Part shown: in pieces, positions 11,067-20,937 of the stretch | Position numbering within the stretch: position 1 is the first letter of the stretch | How the letters are laid out: every line of letters starts with the position of its first letter | Translations under genes and position numbers: made by a program | Assembly (NCBI GenBank): GCA_000827265.1 | Contig: KN834853.1 | Span: forward strand, 69,425-94,214 | From: Collybiopsis luxurians FD-317 M1 | Taxonomy: Eukaryota > Basidiomycota > Agaricomycetes > Agaricales > Omphalotaceae | Length of the DNA stretch: 24,790 bases | Direction: 5' to 3' | The notes under the pieces: generated by a model | What the model saw: only the letters and a program-made list of their open reading frames with translations | What the model was told of the DNA's origin: nothing | Databases searched by the model: none

Positions 11067-11640
11067 TTAGCTGAACTCGTCGTCATCCCAGCCGACAACG
11101 TCCTCGACCGGAGCCCTGACCTCTGCCTTGCCCAACGAGTCAGAGCTGTTCTTAAGCATCAACACTTAACACTGTTCCGCTTTTTGAGAGCTACCTCCGG
11201 AAAAGGGAAAGGAATCAGATGATTGTCGCTTTGGTTGTAAAGCAGTCAAAATTGGCGCGACGGCATGTTTTAGAGCGGCATTGACAGTTCTTGACGTGTG
11301 AAGAGAGGTCCGTGTCGACGAACGCTTCGCATTGTTTAATATCCCTGTTCTTGACCGTAGTGGAGACTGGGGACACTGTCGGTGATGAAGGACAAGGTTA
11401 TGACGCTGTGATTGAACTGAATTCTAAACTTGGATGAAGGAGTCGTATGCCGTGAACGCCTTGCAAAAACCAGACTACTCACTGATGTTCCTCCAACAGT
11501 TTACCGGAGGCAAAATCAAACCAAAAGTCTTCTTGAACATGCTTCACAGAATCAATGCACAGATTGTTTTCGGACTATTCTCCTTAAACGGATCCGCTAA
11601 AGGTAAATCAGCGTCCTCGAGCTACTAGTTGGCGTCGGTT
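11067..11640 (-). CDS. Unresolved exons of an unknown gene ending GWDDDEFS
   Basis: Several coding-like exons lie on the minus strand. One (about 11589-11490) follows an AATAG acceptor, reads VKHVQEDFWFDFASGKLLEE and ends at a GTGAGT donor. A second (about 11430-11200) encodes a basic, serine-rich stretch containing RTVNAALKHAVAPILTALQP. The last ends EVRAPVEDVVGWDDDEFS and a TAA at 11069-11067. I could not join them with consistent phases. Either a frameshift exists or my splice sites are wrong. They may belong to the same transcript as the small gene just upstream (11713-12203). Function unknown. Confidence 0.35.
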
Positions 11641-11712
11641 CAAGAACTATTGGCTATGAAAAGAACTTTGTCCCGCATAGGGCTGCTGCAAGAAGTAATC
11701 AAAAGTCTGCGG

Positions 11713-12203
11713 CTACACATCGGTCATGTTTGTTAGCCTTTCGACGACACCGAGAGTAATAAATAGAGCCATGGGAGATAGAGCATCACTCAAGCTCTTG
11801 AAACCCTTGTATTTCAGACCACAGTTCATCAATTCCTTGAGGTCTTTATCCCGGATACTCTGAAAGGTGGAATGAGGGTAGGGAAGCGACAACGAAAAGA
11901 GTTAATGTGGAGCTACGAGTGCAGACGGAAATCCCATCGATTTTCTCAGAGTCTAAAGGAGTATCTGAGGTTGGGCTTTTAGCAATCGTATCCAAACTTT
12001 TGTTTACCACGTCACCAGTGTGTGGATTCTTGATCTGTTTTCCATGTGGTTTGAAGATACTTTGAGTCAATCTCTGTGTCCGGAGTCTGAAACTACATGT
12101 ACAGCGCGGCAAGGTCGTGACGTGGTGCGACCATTTTTGCCCAAAAACTTTAGATCATCAACGACCAATATCTGCGCCGCATCTCAGCCAGTATCATCTT
12201 CAT
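11713..12203 (-). CDS. Possible small three-exon gene, unknown function
   Basis: The model joins 12203-12166, 12092-11927 and 11859-11713 in consistent phase, with introns of 73 bases (GTCGTT...ATGTAG) and 67 bases (GTCTGC...TTTCAG), giving 116 residues. The N terminus is basic (ILAEMRRRYCFRLRTQRLTQ), the middle reads KPHGKQIKNPHTGDVV, and the end holds DLKELMNCGLKYKGFKSLSD. A further intron with GTATGT, CTAAC and CACAG at about 12294-12227 lies upstream, so the true start may be earlier. No family recognised. It sits between the SNF2 and Ulp1-like genes on the same strand, and the exons downstream (11067-11640) may be its continuation. Confidence 0.4.
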
Positions 12204-12358
12204 GTCTCCTTGCACAGCTATATCACTGTGAGCAGAAAGGTTAGGAACGAATAAATACTTAGGTGTCTATCCCATGAGACATACCATTGTGTATACTTTG
12301 AACCTCAGTCGAGACACAATATTCAGTAGCAAATGTAATTCACAAGCACCGATCTAAT

Positions 12359-14192
12359 TTACAGGCAATCTGACTGAAGTTCATCCAGTAAAAGCAATCG
12401 AAACCCAGCTAGATTGGAGCTTCTCTTGGGGATATGATATTGCGCTGGAACGTTGTCCCCATTGATACACGGGGAGTATCCCAAGTGGATCATGAAGAGG
12501 ATTGTGTAAATCCCACAGTCATAGAAATTTTTAGCGTCTTGCCATGGAACCTATGCACAGTTAGTTTTGAAGCCATTATCAATGAGGGAAACAATACCTC
12601 TACATGAGGTTGCAAAGTCCAGGGTATAGTTTTGTGCCTTTCTCTACCACCCCACAGCTTCTCAAGACCTTCCCACATATTTTGCAGTGTCTGAAGGGGA
12701 AGAAATTTCAGCATACAGTGCGGTGGCAAATTGATAACAGACCTGGACCAAGAAGTCATACTTGAGATTTACCGAACGCTGCCGTTGGCTATCTGTAAAT
12801 GTTTGCTCCCAAGAATCCAGAACTGTTACCCTTCGATGAGCTCCTTCAATAACAGCCACAATCCAGTGGCCATGGTGCCGACACATAGGGACCACCAGTC
12901 TCAGATTCCCTCTGCACCACTGATTTTTGAGGGTCTGCAGAAATCAGCATGGCTTGTTTCAATAACAATAAATGCGTACCCTAAGATCCACTGAAGCAAC
13001 TGAACCATCAGGCTTGAATATCGGTGTGAGGGTCTTCTTCCTGCTGCCAGACTGGTACTCAGCAAGGTAGGTGCTGCTGAAACGAGAGGGCAGAAAGCAT
13101 GTGAAAACACCCTCTGCTGAAGGAATATGTTCAAAGCGATCCCTTAGAATCATAACATAAGCATCCAATACACCAATGCTGACTCTCTGCTCATCCGCCA
13201 AGAGAGCCAAATCAGTCGAAGTTATGGAAACTGGTGTGGTGGTGCGAAGAAAAAAACTGTCCCTGCCGCTGTTGAGAATGTCAAGCTTCTACTCTGATTG
13301 TTAGACAGTCGGTTATGAATAATCCTTCGGTACATTACCTGTTTCAAGATTGATACCACTTCAGCGCTGTGAGTGTTCCTCCAAATGCGAAATTGATTTT
13401 CCCAAGCAATCTTTAATCTGTAAAGCATGTAACAAACTTGATTAAACACAGCGAATTCATCTCCTAATTTTTTGACAATTGAATGCGGACAAGAACCGGT
13501 GGAGACGGCAGAAAATGAGTGTCGCACAGCTGAGGCCATGTTCAAGGCAGATATAATATTGTTAACAAGCGAGCATGAATGCTGATAAAAGAGAAGATTG
13601 TTTGAGAAGAGACCTTCTAAAAACATCGCCGAGAGAGACTCTGCCACAAGAGGTAAGCAATCAGCCCACTCTACAGAAGCAGCCTGAAAACTGGAGTCTT
13701 GACTGGCACCAGGTAAAGATACATGGGCCAGCCTAAGCCATGTTTCTAGGCTCTTGGATACTTCAGAAATTTGAGCAATTTGCGCAGGTTCCACGAGAGG
13801 ACCTATCTGAGTACCGAAGGGGAAGGTGACGCAGTTAATACCTGGAATCAGCTGTTTTCATTCAGATACAAATTTAACAAAGTTAGTAATTACTGAGGGC
13901 GTACAGTATCCGAGAATATTTCAGGTAGTAAAGTTGCCTCAGCTTCGTGCTGGGTAGATTCCGAATTGAGATGGTCATTCACTAATTTTTTTCTAAAAGA
14001 AGATGAGCTTGCGTCTAGGTTAGAAACAACGCGGGACTACTTCTCATTGAATCGTTGTTTTCATTCTTTGGCACTCGCTCGGTTTTTGACATTAATCGGG
14101 GCGTTGTAACCTAATTCTTTGTTTCTAGCTCGTTCCAGAGCTTTTCGATGAGCATCATAACTTCGGGCTCCGCAGTCACGTTTGCTTCCCAT
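12359..14192 (-). CDS. Ulp1-like (C48 family) cysteine protease, seven exons
   Basis: Predicted SUMO-protease-like cysteine peptidase of about 507 residues. Exons: 14192-14075, 14014-13905, 13851-13339, 13285-12980, 12934-12743, 12690-12598, 12550-12359, all in phase. The C-terminal peptidase domain (about residues 255-495) has the full Ulp1 set: His372-Trp373 in RHHGHWIVAVIEG, Asp389 in VTVLDSW, Gln448 in VPWQDAK and Cys456 in FYDCGIY. The N-terminal half is not recognised; it begins MGSKRDCGARSYDAHRKALE. The first intron (60 bases, GTGCCA...CTAACCTAG) is a multiple of three and holds TGA (14063) and TAG (14039). If it is not spliced, the gene is broken there. True Ulp1/SENP proteases cleave SUMO, and this subgroup is common in transposon-rich fungal and plant loci. 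Its neighbours are a same-strand SNF2 gene and a transposase. Confidence 0.9.
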
Positions 14193-14233
14193 GGAAGAAT
14201 TGGCGCCGAGACATTATAGCCTGTTTTTCAGGT

Positions 14234-14327
14234 GTTCTTGGACTTTTGTTGGACGTTCTTGGACGTTTGTTGGACGTTCTTTGGACGTTCCTGGACATTC
14301 TTGGACGTTCTGGACATTCTGGACATT
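14234..14327 (+). repeat. Minisatellite, degenerate TTGGACGTTC unit
   Basis: Nine GGAC cores spaced 9-13 bases apart, with units such as TTGGACGTTC and CTGGACATTC. The array lies about 40 bases upstream of the Ulp1-like start (-) and about 210 bases before a TATA box on the other strand, so it sits in the middle of a divergent promoter region. It could be a binding array or simply a slippage-prone tandem repeat. Confidence 0.85.
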
Positions 14328-14536
14328 TGAGGGTTCACCATGCGATCATATATATCATTATCCTTATCATTTGGAGTGCTCACCATGCGGAGATTTGGTC
14401 TGGGCTTGGCCTGGCGCGCGGGTGGCACTCAGAAAAGCATGGAGGTGCGAAAGATGAACCCCGCCTCTCGCCGGTACTTTCGCTGAAGTCGCCTGCAAGA
14501 ATCAGAGCACTTATTCGCTCAAAACTGATTGCGGAG

Positions 14537-14543
14537 TATATAA
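14537..14543 (+). promoter_or_regulatory. TATA box of a plus-strand gene
   Basis: TATATAA within GAGTATATAAGCGG, followed after about 30 bases by the pyrimidine tract TTTTCACTCCTTTTCTTCTT, which is a typical fungal start-site setting. Coding-like exons begin about 100 bases downstream on the same strand. Confidence 0.55.
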
Positions 14544-14644
14544 GCGGAATAGCAATGCACCGGCCTTTTCACTCCTTTTCTTCTTGTGAAATCGATATTC
14601 GAACTCATAGAGACAGCATTAGTACATATTTTAAATTCAAATAT

Positions 14645-15240
14645 ATGAGGCCCGAGCGGCTGAAACAACGAAACTCAATGAATTGGCTCGAGATCTCACC
14701 GAACTCAGGGGTAAAGGTTTATTACCGGCTTGAAACGTCCAATCGACATCATCCGCGCCAACGGGGAAACCGATCGAGACTCTTGTTTCCCAGATTACTA
14801 TCAGGAGGCCGCTTTGATTCCTCAAATATATCTTATCGTCGCCGAGTCGCAGCGGTATATGACGCCAAATTATCCGTAAGCATGCCCAAAAAAAAATTGG
14901 AGCGTTCTTGACTTACTACACTTGTCGCTGGCCTCAATTGCTTAGACGCTGTGAGGGGATCTGCAAAATCGATGTTTGGTGAGCAAGGAGGGAAGCAAGT
15001 ACAAAAGGCACTCTTGATACACATCTTCGTCTTTTCCACGTAAGCTTATGCCAGTAAATCCATTCAAAAATTTATACCATAATGTAACATACCATCTTCG
15101 ACATGTCGACACTTACCACGTCCCTCTCAACCATCTAGAAGGGAGGAGAGGTATTGTTCGTGACAGGTTGCACAAAGACTGAGAGAGCGGCGAAGGGTAG
15201 GTCCAGCTTGGAGAAACCAACGTACTTAAGACATAAATGT
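14645..15240 (+). CDS. Unresolved multi-exon gene, unknown function
   Basis: Coding-like exons lie downstream of the TATA box. They read EARAAETTKLNELARDLTEL (about 14647-14710), KRPIDIIRANGETDRDSCF with DYYQEAALIPQIYLIVAESQ (about 14735-14877, ending at a GTAAGC donor), GSAKSMFGEQGGKQVQKALL (about 14959-15040, ending at another GTAAGC donor), and GGEVLFVTGCTKTERAA (about 15145-15230). The first two exons are in different frames with no clear intron between, and the last junction also does not fit, so the gene may be damaged. VLFVTGC resembles a motif I associate with Agaricomycete hypothetical proteins. No function can be given. Confidence 0.4.
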
Positions 15241-15767
15241 AGCAGAAATTTGAACTAATTCCTTGTTAGCGAAGCAGGTAAGGACAGCTCTTCCAACCCA
15301 GCTGATCAGTGATTTTTATCACAGTTAAAAACTATAGTTCTCCAGCGCGTTTAGTGTCCTCGTGAGTGAGACCCTGGAGGGGGTTGGTCGCCAGACATGC
15401 AGATCAACGGTTTTGCACTAGCCCTGTTGGAAGCATAAAACTTGAACAGGCTTGAACAAGTAGCTCGTGTGAGGAGATCTGAAGACTTTTGGAAGAGCAG
15501 GTGAAATTGGGTGAGAAGACAAAATTGAACGCATGCCTGCCGACATTGAGCGTCTGTTATTATTGATATATATATACGGGGTATGTAATCATATGACTTT
15601 CGCGCGCAATGAGAGCAGCGTATAGTCAGCAGCGTATAGTCTCAAGCGCTCATACATGCCTGAACGCCCTCATTGCTCTGCCTATCATAAGAAAATGAAT
15701 TGAAAGTTTGGAAATAAATGTGTATATAAACTTCTTCCTCAGCGAGTACATCAGACAAGCCCATCAG
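15241..15767. other. Region downstream of the transposase gene
   Basis: No gene seen. It contains GCTTGAACA repeated near 15440-15460, a perfect 14-base tandem duplication (15614-15641) and a short TATATATATA run at about 15568. If the transposon's end lies close to its gene it should be in here, but I could not match an inverted repeat with the other side. Confidence 0.4.
15614..15641 (+). repeat. Perfect 14-base tandem duplication
   Basis: AGCAGCGTATAGTC occurs twice back to back. It lies about 130 bases beyond the transposase stop codon. Short subterminal direct repeats are known in CACTA-type elements, but two copies are too few to claim that. Confidence 0.8.
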
Positions 15768-18700
15768 TCATGCCTCAAACCTGAACAGACTAGTCAGCAC
15801 ATGTGAAAAGTGTTGTAAAAGTTGGCTCACTCTCGATAGATTTACTATAACTGCCCGCTCATTGGAAAAATTGAAGCGAGCAGCATGAGACACAATCCAG
15901 AAGGCCGGGATGCGCTCAAGGGGAGAATTACTCATCTTCGAAGAGTACGCTTCAGCGAAGAACCAAGGGTAGCGGCGAAAAGGATCATATCTGGAAGGCG
16001 GAAGAGGTTCCTGGCGCCGTATGTGGAAAAATGGCTGCCCCCTGTAAATTTCAATCTTCTCGATGCTTCCTGCAACAGCTTTGGATTCAATCACAGATGA
16101 GTAGAAGAGAACAAGACTGTTTCCCAAATGGGTCTGTGACCGGGAATAGTTCACATTGTTGTATGTGTAGTGGGCGCACTCATAAGACTCAATTGACGGA
16201 GTCTGGACATGATGGTCAACAGCAAGCTGCTTCGAAGTTGAACTGAAGGATTTGTTGAACAATTTCTTAAGGGTTTGAATCAGAGGTGGGCTGTCTTGAC
16301 GATTGAGGTATCGTCTAAGGTTAGTGCTGCGAACATGTGCCCTGACAATTGTGGACTCCATTTCACCTGCAACTCGTGAGTCATTTGAATGCAAACCCTG
16401 AAGTTGTAAACTGACCTCCAATATGATTACCAGTGTTGACCTTTTGCAGTGTTCCTATGAGCCTCTCGAATGGAAAACTCCACCACGATATAACCGGTCC
16501 AAAGAGCAGAAGAAAGTCATACAAATGAAATGCGACATGAACGTTGGTTCTCTTTTCATGAGACTGGGTGTGGGGATGAATTGAATAAAGGCCGTCAACC
16601 CATTCTTTCAGAAGGGACCTGAACGCATTTGCCCGCTCAATTGTCATGGAGTACCTGCAAAGGAGATCAGTGGCTTGAAACAGAGCCATAGTGTGATCCA
16701 AGACTTTGAGTGGTCGATAGCTCTCGGGAGGAGGTCTGCCGCTTTCTTCACCCCAGAGGATAATCAGGGCTATTGGTAGATAGAGTGTACTGAGAGTCCT
16801 CCATTCGTCAGCTTTAATGGTACCAGCTTTTGGATCGCAATAGTTAGATGGAACATGATTAATCCAGGCAGGAGTCGCGGTTTCCTTGATTACATGTTGA
16901 ATATGTCGAATTGCCGCCTCATCTACAATGTTCGGTTGAAAGGGTAGGTCATTGGCCGATATCCGGGGTTTTGTTTGGCGCTAGAAGCAGAATCAGACTC
17001 AACAGAGGTGTAGGAAGAGTGGTATTTACCCATTCAATCAGAAGTTGGATGAAGTGAGATTTCTCTTGTGCATGGACAACTCGGGTATCTGAATCCTTGA
17101 TATGAACTGCGACTGATTTTGGAAGGTGGAGGGAGGACCAGATGTATCGCAAGGGGGCAAGTCAATACTGATTGAGCTTGTTGCGAAGCTTCTCTTTGGT
17201 CAAAGATCTCGGCTCGTCACTTTCGAAGGGGAGCTGGAGAGTCTCTTGGATCCTCAGAATCTGGTCATCTTCTATGTCCTTTTGAGATACTTCGTACTTC
17301 TTTTTATCTAACTGCAAGTTGTATTCTGGATCGTACGGCTCCCAAGAGTGGAGAAAAGCGGGATGAATGCTTGGATTCTTCTGCGATCTCATGAACTGGG
17401 TATCAAGACGGAGAACACGCCGACAGTGGTAATGAATGAGACCCTCGAGCATCGCATGCATACTGTCCACGACCATCATACGAGTAGAATCCCAGTAGGG
17501 CAGGCGCCGAAGTTCAGACCAGCGGATTGCATTCTGCTCGAAAAGTGCGTCCCTTTCCTTACCAGATGGGGCGTCCCGATATGCTTCGGCCTGTTGAAGC
17601 AAAATGGCTGGGTCTTTCAGTTCCCAGTTTGCAAAGTCTGTACGATATGCCGAGTCCCTGCCGTGAAGTTTACATCGGGTGCACAACCAGCGTGATTTAA
17701 CACCGCCACTGCCATCAACTTTGCGAGCAGCTGGAAGGTCATTGACCGAAAGAACCACTGCTACTTCAACTATGTTGCCTTCGGGAAAGCATGCAGTATG
17801 AGACAAATGAAAACCACGTTCCCATCCCACCAGTAACTGATCTACAATTGGTTTGAGATAGTGTGACAAATCGTCAAGTTCTGGCTCCCTAGGCCCTGGT
17901 ATAATGGTCATGTAAAGATGTTCAGGCTTGTAGCGAAGATCGCTGGGTAGATTGAGGTTGGCAAGGGATATTATCCCAATAGAATTGTGATTACCCCGCT
18001 TTCGTGTCCCATTCGGATTGAAGAAATCAACTTGGATCGCAAATGCAAGGCGAATCTTGCCTTCCCGCTCGATAAATAGTTTACCAGGAACCAGTCCACA
18101 GAATGTCTTCATGAAATCGGCTTCAAAAATATTGGTCGAATGGGGGTGATCTGGAATAGAGAGCCGAAGCGATGCATATGCATCATCACAAGCCTTCAAG
18201 CACTTTGTCTCGGTATCTTCGTTGGACAGTTCGCGCGCAAGGAAATCAGCAAGAGACGGAACCAAAAAAGGCTTGAGGGGCGTGGGCTCGCTTTTCCCGG
18301 ATTTGAGCAATGGTGTGGAACACTGAATCGTTCTATCTTTTTGGACGCGGTGATTAGTGCATTCAGAGGGGTAAGTGAGTATGTTTCTGACAGGGTCTTT
18401 GGAAGGCGAATGGGGGTAGTGACACTTGGGGCAAATGGCAAAGATCGTCATCTCGCTATTGATGTGCATGCGGTTGAATGCCGCATAGAGAGTCTTTGGA
18501 AGCTGTTGACGAATGAAAGCATCATCCGAATGCCAAACTTCTTCTCCACTGGCGTCTTGAATTTTATGAACAGCCATCACAGAGTCTATGACCAAGTTGA
18601 ATGCGCCAATAATGAAGTCGCACGTATTCCCGGCAATTCCAATGAGAACATTGCAGATTACCCCCACGAGGATGACCAACTGAGCAGTAATGTCCAACTC

Positions 18701-19508
18701 CTCAATAGGGTTTTCGAAAGCATGAGCTAGAGAGTAGCATAATCAGTGGAGAAACTTCCAATTAAACGTAAACGAACAGCTCTCAAAATACTCCGGTCCT
18801 GTGTTGGGTGGCAAGGGCAAGAAGTTTTCCAAGATATTCTTTTTGGCTTCTAGGGTCTGTACAAGTTGCTCCACGGTATCCTTCTTTTCCCTGACAACAG
18901 GCTCCGTACATGGTCTCAATGCGGCTAAGGATTTCTCAATGCCTTCAAGTCCATCTTTTGCCTTGACCCACTTCAACTGTAGTTCGGCATCAAGCACCTC
19001 TTCTACATCGATCTCCAGATCAATCGCAATTCTCTAGCCTGTTGCTCCAGATTGCTCAGAAGATTGAGTGTGCTTTGTGCTCTAGAGGAGCGTGGTCGGG
19101 GTGATGGAGAAGATTTAGGTGGCAGACGGGATCGTAAGGCTGGGCGGGCACTGGGACTGAATCTTTGCACTTGAGAAAGAGCCTCGAGTGCATCCGGGGT
19201 GGATATCGGGCTAAATGAAGAGGGATGTTCTGGAGAAACACAATGTTGGTGATCCTCCCGGGTGTCCCAGAGCTTACTGCTATTCTGAACTTCAGGAATT
19301 TTTGTTTCCTCTGTCAAGGTGACAGCCATGAGAAGGTCACTCAGGTCATCAAGCTACATGTGGTCAGACCAGGTAAACTGAGGCACTGAGGTGATCATAC
19401 CTCTGATCTTTCATCTTGGACTGGATGCAATGTGGGCTGCTGAGTGATCTGCGACCTCAATGCACGAGTTCGACGGGACATGGGCTGCACATTCCTGGAA
19501 CGGTTCAT
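15768..19508 (-). pseudogene. Tnp2/Plavaka-type (CMC/CACTA-like) transposase, near-complete but broken
   Basis: DDE transposase of a fungal cut-and-paste element, about 1180 residues. Exons: 19508-19401, 19353-18778, 18726-17030, 16980-16416, 16366-15768; introns 47-51 bases. Hallmarks: CPKCHYP with following cysteines; QVDFFNPNG (likely first catalytic Asp, codon 18028-18026); VNDLPAARK (likely second Asp); CTRCKLHG; VVDSMHAMLEGL; RVVHAQEKSHFIQLLIEW; PAWINHVPSNY...GTIKADEWRTL; FGPVISWWSFPFERLIGTLQ; GEMESTI. Two lesions: a one-base shift near 19030 (between QARE and AIDLEIDVEE), and an in-frame TGA at 17164-17162, between LNQY and LAPLRYI. The summed exon length is one base short of a multiple of three, as a single deletion would give. 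A long intron ending at CTAG (about 19037) might remove the shift, but it would delete the S/P/R-rich segment. The copy is probably inactive but young. Confidence 0.9.
15768..19508 (-). mobile_element. CMC/Plavaka-type DNA transposon, minimal extent
   Basis: Defined only by the transposase gene. Real borders must lie outside, in 15241-15767 or farther left, and in 19509-19845 or farther right. CACTA-type elements begin with CACT and end with AGTG and make 2-3 base target duplications. I found no convincing matched pair by eye. The Ulp1-like and SNF2 genes on the same strand could be inside a larger element. Confidence 0.75.
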
Positions 19509-19845
19509 GTTCAGAGATGAAATATCAAGCAAAGAGGCGTCCTGAATTCTTCTGAGGTAGAGGGACAAGTGATTCTTTATCCCTTACAGTAATACGCAGC
19601 CCAGCCATGCGTCGCTATGTACATAAGGGGATGACTGCTGGAATCAGAATGACCCAGTACCGGAGATCTATACACAAGCCGAGCGTCCCTGGGCGACCTC
19701 GCAGATTTGGATAACGATAATCTCTACAATTTGCCATTAGTACATAACAACCTGCAAAATATAGAGGGTTAGCCTTGTGTTTCGTTCGTCCTTTGTACTA
19801 CAGACTTTAAAACCTCGATGAGACTACGCAGAATCATCATCTCAG
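19509..19845. promoter_or_regulatory. Divergent intergenic region, transposase and small plus-strand gene
   Basis: The 337 bases lie between the transposase ATG (-) and the ATG at 19846 (+), so both promoters should lie here. I see no clear TATA box. A short pyrimidine tract precedes the plus-strand start. No inverted repeat recognised. Confidence 0.45.
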
Positions 19846-20560
19846 ATGGCCGCTAATCAACTAACACCTCATCTTGCCAAAAGAGATCCTCCCCCACCTC
19901 CCTTGACGGTCTTACTTGCGCACCGAGATCTACCCAAGGTCCAGCTGCACCCAGTACTCACTCATACAGACTTACGAGAAGTGGTTAGCCCTTCTAGGCT
20001 GTCTCGAAAGACTGAATGCATGCATCCATACACTCGTCCTTCTCATCGCCGACAACCCTCCATCGCTCTCTCTTTATCATCCGACAGTTCTTCCGAGGAT
20101 GAACAACCTGGCACCTCAGTTTCTAGAATTAGTCAAATCAAGAAACCAAAGAACGCTAGCCACTTGACTTTGGATGAACTCAGAGGTGAGATGGGATGGA
20201 ATCAAGAGAACTTCGAAAATTGTAAGGTACGGTGACAATTTTGACCGTTGCTTCAAGTGCGAGACCTACTTTAATAGAGCCGTTTGGTGGAACTGGCTGA
20301 ATACCACTTGTTGCCTAAGGCACACAAATATCAAGATGAAAAGAAGATGGAGCTTGTGAAGCAAATGGTTCGATACCTGTATACTCTGTTATATTAATTC
20401 CGCTCATTTTCATGAATGCCAGATTCTCAAAGACTACCCACCCTTGAACAATTTTCATGAGCTCTGGCCCATCGACATACTCTTGATGGGAATTCTAAAA
20501 AGACAGAGAGAGAAGGAGAAAGCTGGGTCTAAGTCTTGCAGAAGTGACGCCCCAAAATGA
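19846..20560 (+). CDS. Small Agaricomycete-type protein, unknown function
   Basis: Three exons, 19846-20226, 20278-20367 and 20423-20560, all phase 0, give 202 residues; introns are 51 and 55 bases. If the second intron is not used, translation stops at 20397 (166 residues). The N terminus is proline-rich (RDPPPPPLTVLL) and is followed by basic stretches and an acidic serine cluster (SLSSDSSSEDE). The C-terminal part reads ELRGEMGWNQENFENCKSRL, then AEYHLLPKAHKYQDEKK, then ILKDYPPLNNFHELWPIDIL, and ends in a basic tail. This layout (GW..., then a K/R helix, then YP...NNF...WP) resembles a module I recall from many Agaricomycete hypothetical proteins. It starts 338 bases from the transposase start on the opposite strand. 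No function is known to me; the donor GTTCGA of intron 2 is weak. Confidence 0.62.
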
Positions 20561-20937
20561 TTAATTGATGGACTGAGGAAATGAGAATTCGCTTGTAGAA
20601 AGCTGTAGACCACTTGATTATGACGATCTGTTGAATGTAGAGTGCAAAAAAGGAAGTGCAAAAACATAACCAGTCACCAGATGCCTGGAAAAGAAAGAAA
20701 AAATAAACCAGTATTGACTGTGCTCACTGAGGCACGCAGGAAAACTAAGCGGCAGTGACAAGTACGGACAATAAAACTTCTTGCACTCCCAGCGAAGTAT
20801 ATGAATTGCCAATGTGAAGGAGAGAACCTGAGTGCTTCTTTCATACGGTCGTCGTTGAGCGAATCTCGCCAAGATTACTCGCTCTGGATGAGCGCAAAGA
20901 ACAGTAAAGTTGCAGCTACGTAGTACCTGTACATTTA
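20561..20937. other. Convergent intergenic region
   Basis: Lies between two genes that converge. No motif-bearing frame, repeat or terminator structure seen. Confidence 0.5.

Noticed and set aside
14246..14911. 221-codon open frame on +
   Set aside because: Its first part is translated minisatellite and its later part conflicts with better coding frames of the TATA-box gene.
18140..18730. 196-codon open frame on +
   Set aside because: Antisense shadow of the largest transposase exon; no motif of its own.
15241..19845. Short CACT/AGTG strings on either side of the transposase as element ends
   Set aside because: Such strings are frequent by chance and none had a matching longer inverted repeat with a target duplication.
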